64,000 bases of DNA, from contig OZ248348.1 in NCBI GenBank assembly GCA_965234545.1, positions 1,054,001 through 1,118,000 on the forward strand, written 5' to 3'. The translations under genes and the position numbers were made by a program. Source of the DNA: Methylotenera sp965234545 (GTDB taxonomy: Bacteria; Pseudomonadota; Gammaproteobacteria; Burkholderiales; Methylophilaceae). Position 1 is the stretch's first letter; each line of letters starts with the position of its first letter. The notes beneath the pieces were generated by a model. The model had not been told where the DNA came from. It searched no databases and saw nothing but the letters and a program-made list of their open reading frames with translations. Shown here one piece after another: positions 23,526 through 33,081 of the stretch.

Positions 23526-24845
23526 TTAATCTTCTTTATCGTCTACCACATCCAACACATCGAGCGGTTGATCGGCCAGTTCGACGCGTTCAATCTTAGC
23601 AAAACGTTGGGTGATTTTTTGACTGGAGATGTGCACGTCTTGGGCATTTTCATGCGCTTGACGGATGTTGTCGGCCAGCTTCTTCATGCGCTGATCAAAG
23701 CGGCCAAAATCCTTACTTAGCTTAGCCAACTCTTCTTTAATGACATGCACTTGCTTACGCGTTTCCACGTCTTTTAACACCGCGCGCGCGGTATTCAACA
23801 CCGCCATTAAGGTGGTGGGTGACACCACCCAAACGCGCTTATTCATGGCGTACTCAATCACATCTTGATGGTAGGCGTGCAACTCAGCAAACACCGCTTC
23901 GGCCGGAATAAACATCACCGCGCCATCCGACGTAACATTGGAAATAATGTATTTCTTGGCGATATCATCGACGTGTTTCTTCACGTCCAATTTGAATTGC
24001 TTTTCCGCCAGCAGTTGTTCGGCTTCGGGTAACTTGCTGTCAAACATGCGGTGGTAGTTTTCCAGGGGAAACTTACTGTCCACCGCAACGGTGCCAGTGG
24101 GCTCGGGCAGAAATAAGGCGCAATCGGCCCGCGTGCCGTTTTCAAAGGTGTGCTGCATAGCGTAGGAGTTCACCGGCAATACATTGCGCACCAAGGCCTC
24201 CAATTGAACCTCACCAAAGGCACCACGCGAACGCTTGTCGCCCAACAACTCTTGCAGGCTCACCACGTTGGTGGTTAAGCCATCGATTTTCTTTTGCGCT
24301 TCGTCTATGGTGGCCAAGCGCGCCATCACATCGACAAAGGTTTGATTGGTTTTCTTAAAGCCCTCGTCCAGGCGCTCGGATACCTTGCCGCCTATTTGCT
24401 CCAAACGGTTATCCACGGCTTTGCTTAAACTCTCTATGCTCAGACTTAAAGTAGTGGTGGCTTTAAGCATGGTGTCGTTAATCAAGGCTTGCTGCGCTTG
24501 GCCTTGTTCCGCCAAGGTAGTGTGCAGTTTCTCCATGATGCTTTCGCGGGTCAATGCTAAATTGCTATTTTGTGCCAATTGCAAGGCCTGCATGGCTTCC
24601 CGTGTGCTTTGCAACTCGTTGGCCACGCTAGTACGCAAGCGTTCGCTGGTCTCTTGCGAGGACGCGCTTAAGCGATCACCCAGTTTATTTAAGCCGTCAT
24701 TAAAATCCAGCAACATGGCCCGGTGCTTTTCTTCTAACTGCTGCAGTATTAAGGCTTGTTGATTGCCTGCTGAAGCTCGGCTTATCAGCCTGATTAACAG
24801 CAAGAAAATGAGCAACAGCAAGACCAATATGGAAATTTGTATCAT
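23526..24845 (-). CDS. rmuC: DNA recombination protein RmuC
   Basis: RmuC limits inversions at short inverted repeats and has a nuclease-like fold. This 439-residue protein has an N-terminal membrane anchor (about 4-20, all Ile and Leu), a long coiled coil to about residue 190, and the RmuC core with LLGDKRSRGAFGEVQLE, VAVDSKFPLENY and VWVVSPTTLMAVL. Length and order are typical. It lies 17 bases upstream of moaD but is functionally unrelated. Confidence 0.95.
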   Translation of the reverse strand: MIQISILVLLLLIFLLLIRLISRASAGNQQALILQQLEEKHRAMLLDFNDGLNKLGDRLSASSQETSERLRTSVANELQSTREAMQALQLAQNSNLALTRESIMEKLHTTLAEQGQAQQALINDTMLKATTTLSLSIESLSKAVDNRLEQIGGKVSERLDEGFKKTNQTFVDVMARLATIDEAQKKIDGLTTNVVSLQELLGDKRSRGAFGEVQLEALVRNVLPVNSYAMQHTFENGTRADCALFLPEPTGTVAVDSKFPLENYHRMFDSKLPEAEQLLAEKQFKLDVKKHVDDIAKKYIISNVTSDGAVMFIPAEAVFAELHAYHQDVIEYAMNKRVWVVSPTTLMAVLNTARAVLKDVETRKQVHVIKEELAKLSKDFGRFDQRMKKLADNIRQAHENAQDVHISSQKITQRFAKIERVELADQPLDVLDVVDDKED

Positions 24846-24905
24846 GGGATGGATTATACCTGATGGGGCCAGGCCCGCTTTAGCAATGTATGAGGCAAGC
24901 GTCGC

Positions 24906-25940
24906 TTAGACTAGGTCGCGGGCACGCAACTCCGACTTGATGTAGGCGTAGTAAATGGGCGCAGCAACAATGCCGGTTAAACCAAATGCGGCTTCCATGC
25001 AGAGCATGGCGATTAACAGTTCCCAGGCATTAGCGCGTATCTGACTGCCAACAATGCGCGCATTTAAAAAGTACTCCAACTTATGAATTACAATCAAATA
25101 CACCAAGGAGCCCAACGCCACCAACAAGGACTGACTGAGGCTAACGATGACTATCATGGTGTTGGAGATTAAATTGCCTATCACCGGAATCAAACCGACC
25201 ACAAAGGTAATGGCTATCATGGTTTTAATTAGCGGCAGATGCACCCCCATCATAGGCAACACCAAGGCCAAATACATGGCAGTAAAAACCGTGTTAATAG
25301 CGGAAATGCGCACTTGAGCAAACACAACACGCTTGAATGCATCGCTAAAAAACTCACCACGGCAAGCTAAGGCCCGCGCAAACGGTTTGAAGTTATCCAT
25401 GGCAACGGCATCGCGCACAGCCAAAATGCCGCCTATGATCATGCCTATCAAGATGTGTGCGGTTGCCCTGCCGGCTTCTTTACCCACCACTTGCAATTCA
25501 TCGGCATGACTGCGTAACCACTGTGATGCTTGTTCTTTAAAGGTAAGGGCATCGGCCGGCAAATGCTCAAACAACCAAGCCGGCAATATCTTGCGGCTGT
25601 CTTCTATGATTTGCGCCATTTTGGCCAGCAGCACGGTTAAGCTGCCTGAATCCGACCTAAAAAAAGCCACCAAACCGGCGCCGGCAAAGGCCAGTAAGCT
25701 GACAATAATCACCACCAATATCGCCACTGCCCATAATTTCGATACATTGCTCGGCTTATTGTTCGAAAACCTTCTAGCCAGCATGGGCGTGATGATGTGC
25801 ACCAATTCAAAAACCAACAAGCCCGCCAACACAGCCGGCAACAAATGAAATAGCAGCACAAATACGAGCGCAACGGCGGCCATGATCCAAGCGGCCACTT
25901 CGTGCGCAGTCGCTGGGCTGAGTTTGATTGTTTTAGTCAT
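24906..25940 (-). CDS. AI-2E/PerM family membrane transporter
   Basis: A 344-residue inner-membrane protein of the AI-2E (PerM, TqsA) family. Two N-terminal helices (about 15-50), one at 68-90, and a C-terminal bundle with ISAINTVFTAMYLALV, VVGLIPVIGNLISNT and FGLTGIVAAPIYYAYIKSEL are visible. Family members export autoinducer-2 or other small molecules, and some act as sodium-proton antiporters; the substrate here is unknown. It stands between rmuC and the IMPACT-family gene. Confidence 0.9.
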   Translation of the reverse strand: MTKTIKLSPATAHEVAAWIMAAVALVFVLLFHLLPAVLAGLLVFELVHIITPMLARRFSNNKPSNVSKLWAVAILVVIIVSLLAFAGAGLVAFFRSDSGSLTVLLAKMAQIIEDSRKILPAWLFEHLPADALTFKEQASQWLRSHADELQVVGKEAGRATAHILIGMIIGGILAVRDAVAMDNFKPFARALACRGEFFSDAFKRVVFAQVRISAINTVFTAMYLALVLPMMGVHLPLIKTMIAITFVVGLIPVIGNLISNTMIVIVSLSQSLLVALGSLVYLIVIHKLEYFLNARIVGSQIRANAWELLIAMLCMEAAFGLTGIVAAPIYYAYIKSELRARDLV

Positions 25941-26017
25941 GCATACACCTTCATTACACCTAGGAATTTTTTTGCCACAATAGCATAAGCCGATTTATTT
26001 GTTGATGAAATGTGAGC

Positions 26018-26590
26018 TTATTCGCCATAGGGCTTAAAACGGTTTAGAAAATTGGCCGCTTCCTGGACCGGCAAATTCAGCACCAAATCCACTTGCTCGC
26101 CGAAGCTTTTGCTAACGATGCTGCCCTTGCATTTTTGCAGGGCACTGTTCATGGTGTCCATTTGTTTGTAGCTAAGGCTTAATGCGTAATGCTGCATTTC
26201 AACAAACTCATCGGATTTGGCTTGATCTAAAGCCAGCTTAGCCGTACCGCCATAAGCACGGGCTAAACCGCCGGTGCCTAAATTAACGCCCCCGTAATAG
26301 CGTATCACTGCCACGCACACATTAATCAAATCGCGCCCTTCTATGAGCTTGAGCACAGGCATGCCGGCCGTACCAGACGGCTCACCGGCATCGGAAAATC
26401 GCGGCACGATGGCCGCGCCCACTTTCAATCGATAGGCATAAGCCAAATGGTGGGCGCTGGGATGCTTAGCCGCAAACGCGCGCAAGGCAGCAGCCAGCTC
26501 GCGCTCATCGGCCACTGGCAGCGCCATGGCGAGAAAACGCGATTTATTAATGGTCTGCTCGGCAAAGCCGGCCTCGGCTAGCACTAACAA
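26018..26590 (-). CDS. yigZ: IMPACT/YigZ family protein
   Basis: A 190-residue YigZ/IMPACT-family protein. The family marks are FSDAGEPSGTAGMP, RYYGGVNLGTGGL and ARAYGG, followed by a ferredoxin-like C-terminal domain. Eukaryotic IMPACT regulates Gcn2; the bacterial role is not settled. The start is TTG immediately after the fhs stop codon, so translation is probably coupled to fhs. This TTG choice is from the frame; no ATG is near. Confidence 0.9.
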   Translation of the reverse strand: MLVLAEAGFAEQTINKSRFLAMALPVADERELAAALRAFAAKHPSAHHLAYAYRLKVGAAIVPRFSDAGEPSGTAGMPVLKLIEGRDLINVCVAVIRYYGGVNLGTGGLARAYGGTAKLALDQAKSDEFVEMQHYALSLSYKQMDTMNSALQKCKGSIVSKSFGEQVDLVLNLPVQEAANFLNRFKPYGE

Positions 26591-28300
26591 TTAACTTAAA
26601 CCACTGATATGGCCCGCCTGGTCAACACCTATGCGCTCACTGGCAGGCTGCTTAGGCAAACCTGGCATGGTCATGATGTCGCCGCATACGACCACGACGA
26701 ATTCCGCACCACGCGACAAACGCAATTCGCGTACGGTCAAAACGTGGCCAGTAGGCGCCCCCCGCAAAGTTGGGTCGGACGAAAAGGAGTACTGTGTTTT
26801 GGCTATGCACACAGGAAAATGCCCGTGATGTTTTTCCAAGATAGCCAAGCTTGCTAGGGCCTTAGGGCTAAACTCAACCTGGCTGGCCCCGTATATTTGT
26901 TGCGCCACGCACTTAATTTTATCAGCCAAGGGCATGGCATCCGGGTACAAAAGCCGACACACTTGATCGCCACTGCCGGCGATCAGTCGCAATACCGCAT
27001 CGGCTAAATCAACCGCCCCATCCGCCCCCTGTGCCCAATGCTTACAAACCACCGCTTGCGCACCCAACTTGGCGACAGCCGCTTGCAAACAGGCAATTTC
27101 AGCATCGCTGTCGCGATCAAAGTGGTTGATGGCGACCACCACAGGTAAATTAAAGGCTAGTTGCAAATTGGTCAGGTGTTTTTCCAAATTCGCCATGCCA
27201 ATAATCAAGGCGGCGGTATTTTCCTGATTTAAGTTTACCACCTCCACCCCACCGTGAAATTTTAGAGCCCGTACGGTGGCCACCAAGACCGCTGCTGCGG
27301 GCTTTAAGCCAGTCTTGCGGCACTTAATATCCATGAATTTTTCGGCGCCCAAATCGGCCCCAAAGCCCGCTTCGGTCACCACAAAATCGGCCAGCTTCAA
27401 GGCTGCTTGCGTCGCCACCACGGAATTGCAGCCGTGCGCGATATTGGCAAACGGGCCGCCGTGCACCAAAGCCGGGGTGTGGGCCAAGGTTTGCACCAAG
27501 GTCGGTTGAAAGGCATTTTTCAATAACGCCGTCATCGCGCCCTCGGCTTGCAGGTCGCTGGCTAACACGGCTTGCTGCTGTTTGTTTAGGCCTATTTGTA
27601 TATTGGCAAGGCGTTGTTGCAAATCGGCTAAAGAGCTGGCCAAGCAAAAGATTGCCATGACCTCGCTGGCCACGGTAATGTCAAATCCGGTTTGCCTGCT
27701 GTAGGGATTAAACGTGTTGGTCTGCGTGTCTTTGCTATGACTACGAACGGTAAGGTCACGTAGCGCCCTATCGTTCATGTCCAAGCATCGGCGCCAGGTG
27801 ATGCTATCCGGATCGATATTCAAGGCATTGCCTTGGTATAGATGGTTATCAATTAAGGCGGCCAGCAAGTTATTGGCACTGGCGATGGCATGAAAGTCAC
27901 CGGTGAAATGCAAATTAATGTCTTCCATGGGCAAAACTTGTGAGTAGCCGCCACCGGTTGCCCCGCCTTTAAGGCCAAACACTGGTCCCAAAGACGGCTC
28001 GCGCATGCACACCATGGCACTTTTTTGCTTAGCCGCCAGCAAGCGATTTAAGGCATCGGCCAAACCTATGGTCGTGGTGGTTTTACCCTCGCCAGCCGGG
28101 GTTGGGCTAATGGCCGTGACCAGAATCAACTGCCCGTCCGGCTTAGCCTGCAATCTTTGCATGGCCCGTGCCGACAGCTTGGCAATATGCGGCCCATAGT
28201 GCAGCAAATCCTCGGCCGCTAAATTCAGCTTGGCTGCAATTTGCGCGATGGGGAGCATTGTGGCCGCTTGCGCGATGGCTATGTCGCTTAGCATGGCCAC
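26591..28300 (-). CDS. fhs: Formate-tetrahydrofolate ligase
   Basis: Fhs forms 10-formyl-tetrahydrofolate from formate, ATP and tetrahydrofolate. In methylotrophs it links formate to folate-bound C1 units for serine and purine synthesis. The 569 residues carry the ATP loop TPAGEGKTTTTIGL (about 67-80), REPSLGPVFGLKGGATGGGYSQV-type substrate loops, and LVHGGPFANIAHGCNS. The start is GTG at 28300, overlapping the last base of the DUF302 stop, with AAGGG upstream; an ATG at 28294 is possible. It is coupled to the IMPACT gene downstream. Confidence 0.97.
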   Translation of the reverse strand: MAMLSDIAIAQAATMLPIAQIAAKLNLAAEDLLHYGPHIAKLSARAMQRLQAKPDGQLILVTAISPTPAGEGKTTTTIGLADALNRLLAAKQKSAMVCMREPSLGPVFGLKGGATGGGYSQVLPMEDINLHFTGDFHAIASANNLLAALIDNHLYQGNALNIDPDSITWRRCLDMNDRALRDLTVRSHSKDTQTNTFNPYSRQTGFDITVASEVMAIFCLASSLADLQQRLANIQIGLNKQQQAVLASDLQAEGAMTALLKNAFQPTLVQTLAHTPALVHGGPFANIAHGCNSVVATQAALKLADFVVTEAGFGADLGAEKFMDIKCRKTGLKPAAAVLVATVRALKFHGGVEVVNLNQENTAALIIGMANLEKHLTNLQLAFNLPVVVAINHFDRDSDAEIACLQAAVAKLGAQAVVCKHWAQGADGAVDLADAVLRLIAGSGDQVCRLLYPDAMPLADKIKCVAQQIYGASQVEFSPKALASLAILEKHHGHFPVCIAKTQYSFSSDPTLRGAPTGHVLTVRELRLSRGAEFVVVVCGDIMTMPGLPKQPASERIGVDQAGHISGLS

Positions 28301-28851
28301 TAAAAGTCGCCCTTACTGGCTTTATTGATCAAGCTCAGCAAACTGGTTTCTAAGTCTCTTGCGGCTTGTTGTGCCCGCAAAGTCGGCTGCTTAATGTGAC
28401 TCAAGTCGTAAGTTGGTCTCGCCAGCGCAATAAACAAATGCATGCGCTGATTGGCATCCGGCTTTTCGTAAATGGCGATGCGGCATGGCGCAAACACTAA
28501 GAATTCCGGATGATCAAGAAAGATTTCCGTGCCCAGGCTTAAGTTGCAGAAGCTTTGCACTTCCTTAATGCCCTGCGGGTCTATGCCACGGTTTTTGATG
28601 TGTTCGGTGATGGAGAAATTGGCCGGGTTAACAAAGTTCATGCTTAGCGCCAAGCTTTTTAAACTTTCCGTGACGTCTTGGTAAGTTAAACCCTCGCGCA
28701 CCGGCAGTTCGTATATGGCATTAGTCTGATCTATGGCCGGCATGCCGGCTTCCACTTGCCCTGAAAGCAAGGCATGCTTTGATTTGGGCGGATTTAGACT
28801 GCAAGCACACAGCATGCACCCCACCAAGAACAGCACAGCCGACAGACGCAT
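28300..28851 (-). CDS. DUF302-domain lipoprotein
   Basis: A 183-residue protein with a lipoprotein signal: hydrophobic stretch and LCAC box, with the modified cysteine at 17. The rest matches the DUF302 fold loosely (LTYQDVTESLKSLALSMNF, LFAPCRIAIYEKPD). DUF302 proteins are often in the envelope and of unknown function. It precedes fhs with overlapping stop and start bases, which may be mere operon economy. No catalytic motif is seen. Confidence 0.7.
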   Translation of the reverse strand: MRLSAVLFLVGCMLCACSLNPPKSKHALLSGQVEAGMPAIDQTNAIYELPVREGLTYQDVTESLKSLALSMNFVNPANFSITEHIKNRGIDPQGIKEVQSFCNLSLGTEIFLDHPEFLVFAPCRIAIYEKPDANQRMHLFIALARPTYDLSHIKQPTLRAQQAARDLETSLLSLINKASKGDF

Positions 28852-28886
28852 ACATCCCCTTGCTTTTTGATTGAGCTAAGTGCTAA

Positions 28887-29813
28887 TTATGCACTTATTT
28901 TTAGTGCCGCATTCACTGCCGCCTGATTAAATTGTGGCGCTATCAATTCTATGAAGCCATACATATAGCTGCGCAAAAAAGCATCCTTGCGCACGCCCAA
29001 ATAGGTGGTGCTATCCGCAAACAAATGACTGACATCGACTTTAACCAAACTGGCATCGCGCTCATCGTCGTAAGCCATGTTGGCTAACAAGCCCACGCCC
29101 AAGCCCAAGCTGACATAGGTTTTAATCACGTCGGCATCGATGGCGGTCAACACCACGTTCGGCGACAAGCCGGCATTGCTAAAGGTGGTCGACACCAGCG
29201 TTCCGCCAGTGAACCCAAAATCGTAAGTGATCAGCGGGTAGGCCGCCAATTTTTTTAGGCTAAGATTGGTTTCCAATAGTAATGGATGGCCATGCGGCAC
29301 CACCACACAACGGTTCCATTTATAACAAGGCAAACACAGTAAATTTTCAAAATCGCTGATGTACTCGGTGGCAATGCCTATGTCCGCATCGCCATTGGCG
29401 ACCAACTCAGCGACTTGTTTGGGATTGCCTTGATGGATATTGAGTTTCACTTGCGGAAACTGCGTCATAAAAGTCTTTACTGCCGTCGGTAATTTGTAAC
29501 GCGCTTGCGTGTGAGTCGTGGCTATGGTCAAGGTGCCGGTTTCGATGTTGGCAAATTCATCACCCACCCGCTTGATGTTGTCTACTTGCTGCATGACTTT
29601 GGCAGCCAGGTTCAGTATTTGTTGGCCAGGCTCGGTAATGCCGGTTAGACGCTTACCGTTGCGCTGAAAAATTTGCAGGCCTATCTCTTCTTCAAACAAC
29701 TGAATCTGCTTACTCACGCCGGGTTGAGAGGTATACAAAACCTCAGCCGCATTGGTGATATTCAGGTCTTGTCGCGCCACTTCATTTAAGTATCGCAATT
29801 GTTGTAGCTTCAT
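28887..29813 (-). CDS. cysB: LysR-family sulfur regulator CysB
   Basis: CysB activates sulfate assimilation genes with O-acetylserine or N-acetylserine as signal. The 308-residue protein starts with MKLQQLRYLNEVARQDLNIT, a winged helix-turn-helix (about 1-60, SQPGVSKQIQLFEEE), and an inducer domain with TTHTQARYKLP and NPKQVAELVANGDADIGIATE. These are CysB/Cbl-type signatures. It is divergent from the permease and cysI gene set; the shared 145-base region holds a dyad suited to it. Confidence 0.95.
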   Translation of the reverse strand: MKLQQLRYLNEVARQDLNITNAAEVLYTSQPGVSKQIQLFEEEIGLQIFQRNGKRLTGITEPGQQILNLAAKVMQQVDNIKRVGDEFANIETGTLTIATTHTQARYKLPTAVKTFMTQFPQVKLNIHQGNPKQVAELVANGDADIGIATEYISDFENLLCLPCYKWNRCVVVPHGHPLLLETNLSLKKLAAYPLITYDFGFTGGTLVSTTFSNAGLSPNVVLTAIDADVIKTYVSLGLGVGLLANMAYDDERDASLVKVDVSHLFADSTTYLGVRKDAFLRSYMYGFIELIAPQFNQAAVNAALKISA

Positions 29814-29867
29814 GTACTTTCTTATCCTTTAAGACCATGCATTCAATATAACCAAAAATTATACGCA

Positions 29868-29911
29868 TAGAATAACATATTCTAAAAAAACTGATTTACT
29901 CCTGCTATAGT
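29868..29911 (+). promoter_or_regulatory. Dyad and promoter ahead of the sulfate assimilation genes
   Basis: TAGAATA-ACA-TATTCTA (29868-29884) is a perfect seven-base inverted repeat with a LysR-like T-N11-A layout. TATAGT at 29906-29911 is a fair -10 box, but no -35 match is seen where the dyad ends, which suggests an activator-dependent promoter. CysB is the obvious candidate, encoded next door. Confidence 0.5.
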
Positions 29912-29958
29912 GCGCATCTGAATTTTTTAGTTCCATTTTTTGATAACGGATACTCCAT

Positions 29959-30729
29959 ATGGAATTTGGTTACATTATTGCAGGTTTTTTAGTGGGCTTA
30001 TTGGTCGGCCTGACTGGCGTAGGCGGCGGCTCATTGATGACGCCCATCCTGGTGCTGTTCTTTCACATTAAACCGGCCTTCGCGGTAGGCACGGACCTAC
30101 TTTACGCAGCCGTGACCAAAAGCGTGGGTATTTTCGCTCACGGCAAACTGGGCAACATTGATTGGAAGATAGTACGACTGCTGGCATACGGCAGCGTGCC
30201 TGCATCCATCTTGACCACCCTTAATTTAAAACACATGGACATCGCCTCGGACGCGGCGGTCGACAGCATTAAGTTTTGGCTTGGGATAGCTTTGCTTATA
30301 ACCTCTCTATCGGTGTTGTTTCGAAATCAATTAACCAAACTATCCAAGAAAGAACACTTGGTCAGCGCTAAATGGGCGCCGGCTTTAACCCTGTTATTAG
30401 GCTTAGTTTTAGGCTTTTTGGTGACCTTAACCTCGGTAGGCGCAGGCGCCTTGGGTGTGACGGCTTTGCTTATTATTTACCCTAATCGCCCCATCACCAC
30501 CATCATAGGCTCGGACATTGCGCATGCAGTCCCTTTGACCTTGGTAGCCGGCTTAGGCCATGCCAGCCTAGGTACCGTCGATTATGGCTTACTCGGCACC
30601 TTACTCATAGGCTCCATTCCTGGCATTTGGATAGGCAGCCATTTAAGTTTAAAACTAGCCGAGCATTGGGTACGCATCGCCTTGGCATTAATACTAATTT
30701 TTGTGGGCTTGAAACTGGTTTTCCATTAA
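29959..30729 (+). CDS. TauE/SafE family permease, probable sulfur-anion transporter
   Basis: A 256-residue membrane protein of the TauE/SafE (DUF81) family with about seven to eight helices. Two inverted half-repeats are marked by GLTGVGGGSLMTPILVLFF-like and LTSVGAGALGVTALL motifs. Family members carry sulfite, sulfoacetate or other sulfur anions. Here it is the first gene of the CysB-adjacent assimilation set, and no CysTWA or SulP transporter is present, so sulfate import is a fair guess. Direction of transport cannot be read from sequence. Confidence 0.85.
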   Translation: MEFGYIIAGFLVGLLVGLTGVGGGSLMTPILVLFFHIKPAFAVGTDLLYAAVTKSVGIFAHGKLGNIDWKIVRLLAYGSVPASILTTLNLKHMDIASDAAVDSIKFWLGIALLITSLSVLFRNQLTKLSKKEHLVSAKWAPALTLLLGLVLGFLVTLTSVGAGALGVTALLIIYPNRPITTIIGSDIAHAVPLTLVAGLGHASLGTVDYGLLGTLLIGSIPGIWIGSHLSLKLAEHWVRIALALILIFVGLKLVFH

Positions 30730-30785
30730 AATGCCGTGCTCAGCCCAACTCACCGTAACAACACATACGACTAAGAAAACACACC

Positions 30786-32468
30786 ATGTATAAGTACGAC
30801 GAAATAGACCAAAGCCTAGTAGACGAGCGCGTCGCGCAATACCGTGATCAGACCAAACGCTATTTAGCCGGTGAATTAAGCGATGAAGAGTTTCGCCCTT
30901 TGCGTTTGCAAAACGGCTTATACATACAACGTCATGCGCCCATGTTAAGAATTGCCGTGCCCTATGGCATGCTATCTAGCAAGCAATTACACAAGCTAGC
31001 CGACATTGCCAGCCAGTACGACAAAGCCTACGGCCACTTTAGCACCCGACAAAACATGCAACTTAACTGGCCTTTGCTGGAAGACGTGCCAGATATCCTA
31101 GCGGAATTGGCCAAGGTGGAAATGCACGCCATTCAAACCTCAGGCAACTGCATACGCAACATCACCACCGACCAATTTGCTGGCGTAGCGCCAGACGAAG
31201 TCGTCGACCCGCGCGCCATGGCAGAGGTGATGCGTCAATGGAGTACCTTCCACCCTGAATTCGCCCTTTTACCACGCAAATTTAAAATCGCCGTGTCCGG
31301 CACCAAACAAGACCGAGCCATCGTGCAAGCGCACGACATAGGCATGGAATTTTATTTGGACGCCCAACAACAACTGGCCATTAAAGTCTGGGTGGGCGGC
31401 GGCTTAGGTCGCACGCCTATTTTGGGCACCGTGATACGCGAGCACTTGGAATGGCAACACGCACTGACCTATTGCGAAGCCATCGTTCGCGTTTATAACT
31501 TGCACGGTAGGCGCGATAACGCCTACAAAGCGCGCATCAAAATTTTAGTGAAAGCCTTGGGCATAGAGGAATTTAAGCGCCAAGTGGAAGAGGAGTGGGC
31601 CCATTTAAAAGACGCGCCGAACACCATCACTGAAGCTGAATTAGCCAGGGTGGCGCAGCATTTTGAACCCATGCCTTATGAAGTGTTAGCTCAGCATGAT
31701 GCGTCCTACGATGCCGCCATCGCTAGCAACCCGGCGTTTGCCGCTTGGGCTAAACGCAGTTTGCACGCGCACAAAATACCAGGTTACCGTGCCGTAACCC
31801 TGTCATTAAAAACCCACGGTCAAGCACCGGGTGATGCCAGCAGCGAACAGATGCATGCCGTGGCAGACTTGGCTGCACAATACAGTTTCGGCGAATTGCG
31901 TGTCTCGCACGAACAAAACCTCATTTTAGCCGACGTCAAATTAAGCGATGCCTTTGCCCTATGGGAAAAAGCCCGCGCGCAGGGCTTGGCCTCGCCTAAC
32001 ATAGGCCTGTTAACCGACATCATATGCTGCCCGGGCGGCGATTTTTGTAGTTTAGCCAACGCGAAGAGCATACCCATTGCGCAAGCCATACAAATGCAAT
32101 TCGACAATTTGGATTATTTGCACGACATAGGCGAACTGGAATTGAATATTTCCGGCTGCATGAACGCCTGCGGTCACCACCACATAGGCCACATCGGCAT
32201 CTTGGGCATAGATAAAGACGGCTCAGAGTGGTACCAAGTGACCTTGGGTGGCAGTCAAGGCAACAACGCCAGCCTGGGCACCGTCATAGGCCCGTCCTTC
32301 TCGGCCGACGAAATGCCACACGTGGTGGAAAAATTGATCTCGGTTTACCTATCCGAGCGCAATGGCGAAGAGCGCTTCATAGACACCGTAAGGCGCTTAG
32401 GCATAGCGCCATTTAAAGCCCAGGTGTACGCCGACAAAAATGCCGCTAAGGCGGAGGTAACAGCATGA
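30786..32468 (+). CDS. cysI: Assimilatory sulfite reductase, siroheme subunit
   Basis: The hemoprotein reduces sulfite to sulfide with six electrons. The 560-residue protein has two half-domains and the siroheme/4Fe-4S motif: CCPGGDFC (C-x5-C) and GCMNACGHHH (C-x3-C) about 40 residues later. FSTRQNMQLNW is the conserved substrate-side segment. The electron donor could be a CysJ flavoprotein elsewhere or the ferredoxin at 36256. The gene overlaps the DUF934 gene by four bases. Confidence 0.95.
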   Translation: MYKYDEIDQSLVDERVAQYRDQTKRYLAGELSDEEFRPLRLQNGLYIQRHAPMLRIAVPYGMLSSKQLHKLADIASQYDKAYGHFSTRQNMQLNWPLLEDVPDILAELAKVEMHAIQTSGNCIRNITTDQFAGVAPDEVVDPRAMAEVMRQWSTFHPEFALLPRKFKIAVSGTKQDRAIVQAHDIGMEFYLDAQQQLAIKVWVGGGLGRTPILGTVIREHLEWQHALTYCEAIVRVYNLHGRRDNAYKARIKILVKALGIEEFKRQVEEEWAHLKDAPNTITEAELARVAQHFEPMPYEVLAQHDASYDAAIASNPAFAAWAKRSLHAHKIPGYRAVTLSLKTHGQAPGDASSEQMHAVADLAAQYSFGELRVSHEQNLILADVKLSDAFALWEKARAQGLASPNIGLLTDIICCPGGDFCSLANAKSIPIAQAIQMQFDNLDYLHDIGELELNISGCMNACGHHHIGHIGILGIDKDGSEWYQVTLGGSQGNNASLGTVIGPSFSADEMPHVVEKLISVYLSERNGEERFIDTVRRLGIAPFKAQVYADKNAAKAEVTA

Positions 32469-33076
32469 GCCATCTAATTAGCCTGCAAGCCGGTGTGGCT
32501 AAAATTACTCAGGATGCATGGCAATTCGTCGCCTTGCCGCCTTCGCAACAGGAAGTGCGCAAACAAGCGGGCAAAGTTGTTTTATTCAAACTGACCGGCG
32601 AACAAACCGTTACGCCAGAACAAATCGCTGGCACATTTATTCCAGCCCATGGAAAAGTAATGGTGCCACTAACGGTATTCATGGCTAGGAAAACGGAATT
32701 GCAAGCTCGCTTAGACCAGCAAGAAGTGGGTGTCTGGCTAGACACGCACGAATCCTTGACCGATTTAAACCAAGCGCAAGCGGATTTAAACGCCTTACCC
32801 ATCATTGCCGTGCACGTGGAACGCTTTGCTGACGGCCGCATCTTTTCGCTGGGCACCTTGTTGCGCAGCCGCTATGGCTTTAAGAATGAATTGCGTGCGG
32901 TCGGCGACGTGTTAAGAGACCAACTGTTTTTCCTTAAACGCAGCGGCTTTAATAGCTTTGCCATGCGCACAGACCGCAGCGCTAGCGAGGCCATTGCCAG
33001 CCTAAACGACTTCAGTCAGCCCTACCAAGGCGCGGTTGATGAAGCCCGCCCTGCTTTTAGACGCTACAACAGGTAA
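32465..33076 (+). CDS. DUF934 family protein of the sulfate assimilation operon
   Basis: A 203-residue protein of the DUF934 family, which in Betaproteobacteria and other groups regularly lies between cysI and cysH. A central segment FADGRIFSLGTLLRSRYG and VGDVLRDQLFFLKRSGFNSF are characteristic. A function in assembly or activity of sulfite reductase has been supposed from context but is not proven. The start overlaps the cysI stop (ATGA). Confidence 0.88.
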   Translation: MSHLISLQAGVAKITQDAWQFVALPPSQQEVRKQAGKVVLFKLTGEQTVTPEQIAGTFIPAHGKVMVPLTVFMARKTELQARLDQQEVGVWLDTHESLTDLNQAQADLNALPIIAVHVERFADGRIFSLGTLLRSRYGFKNELRAVGDVLRDQLFFLKRSGFNSFAMRTDRSASEAIASLNDFSQPYQGAVDEARPAFRRYNR

Positions 33077-33081
33077 GCCTC

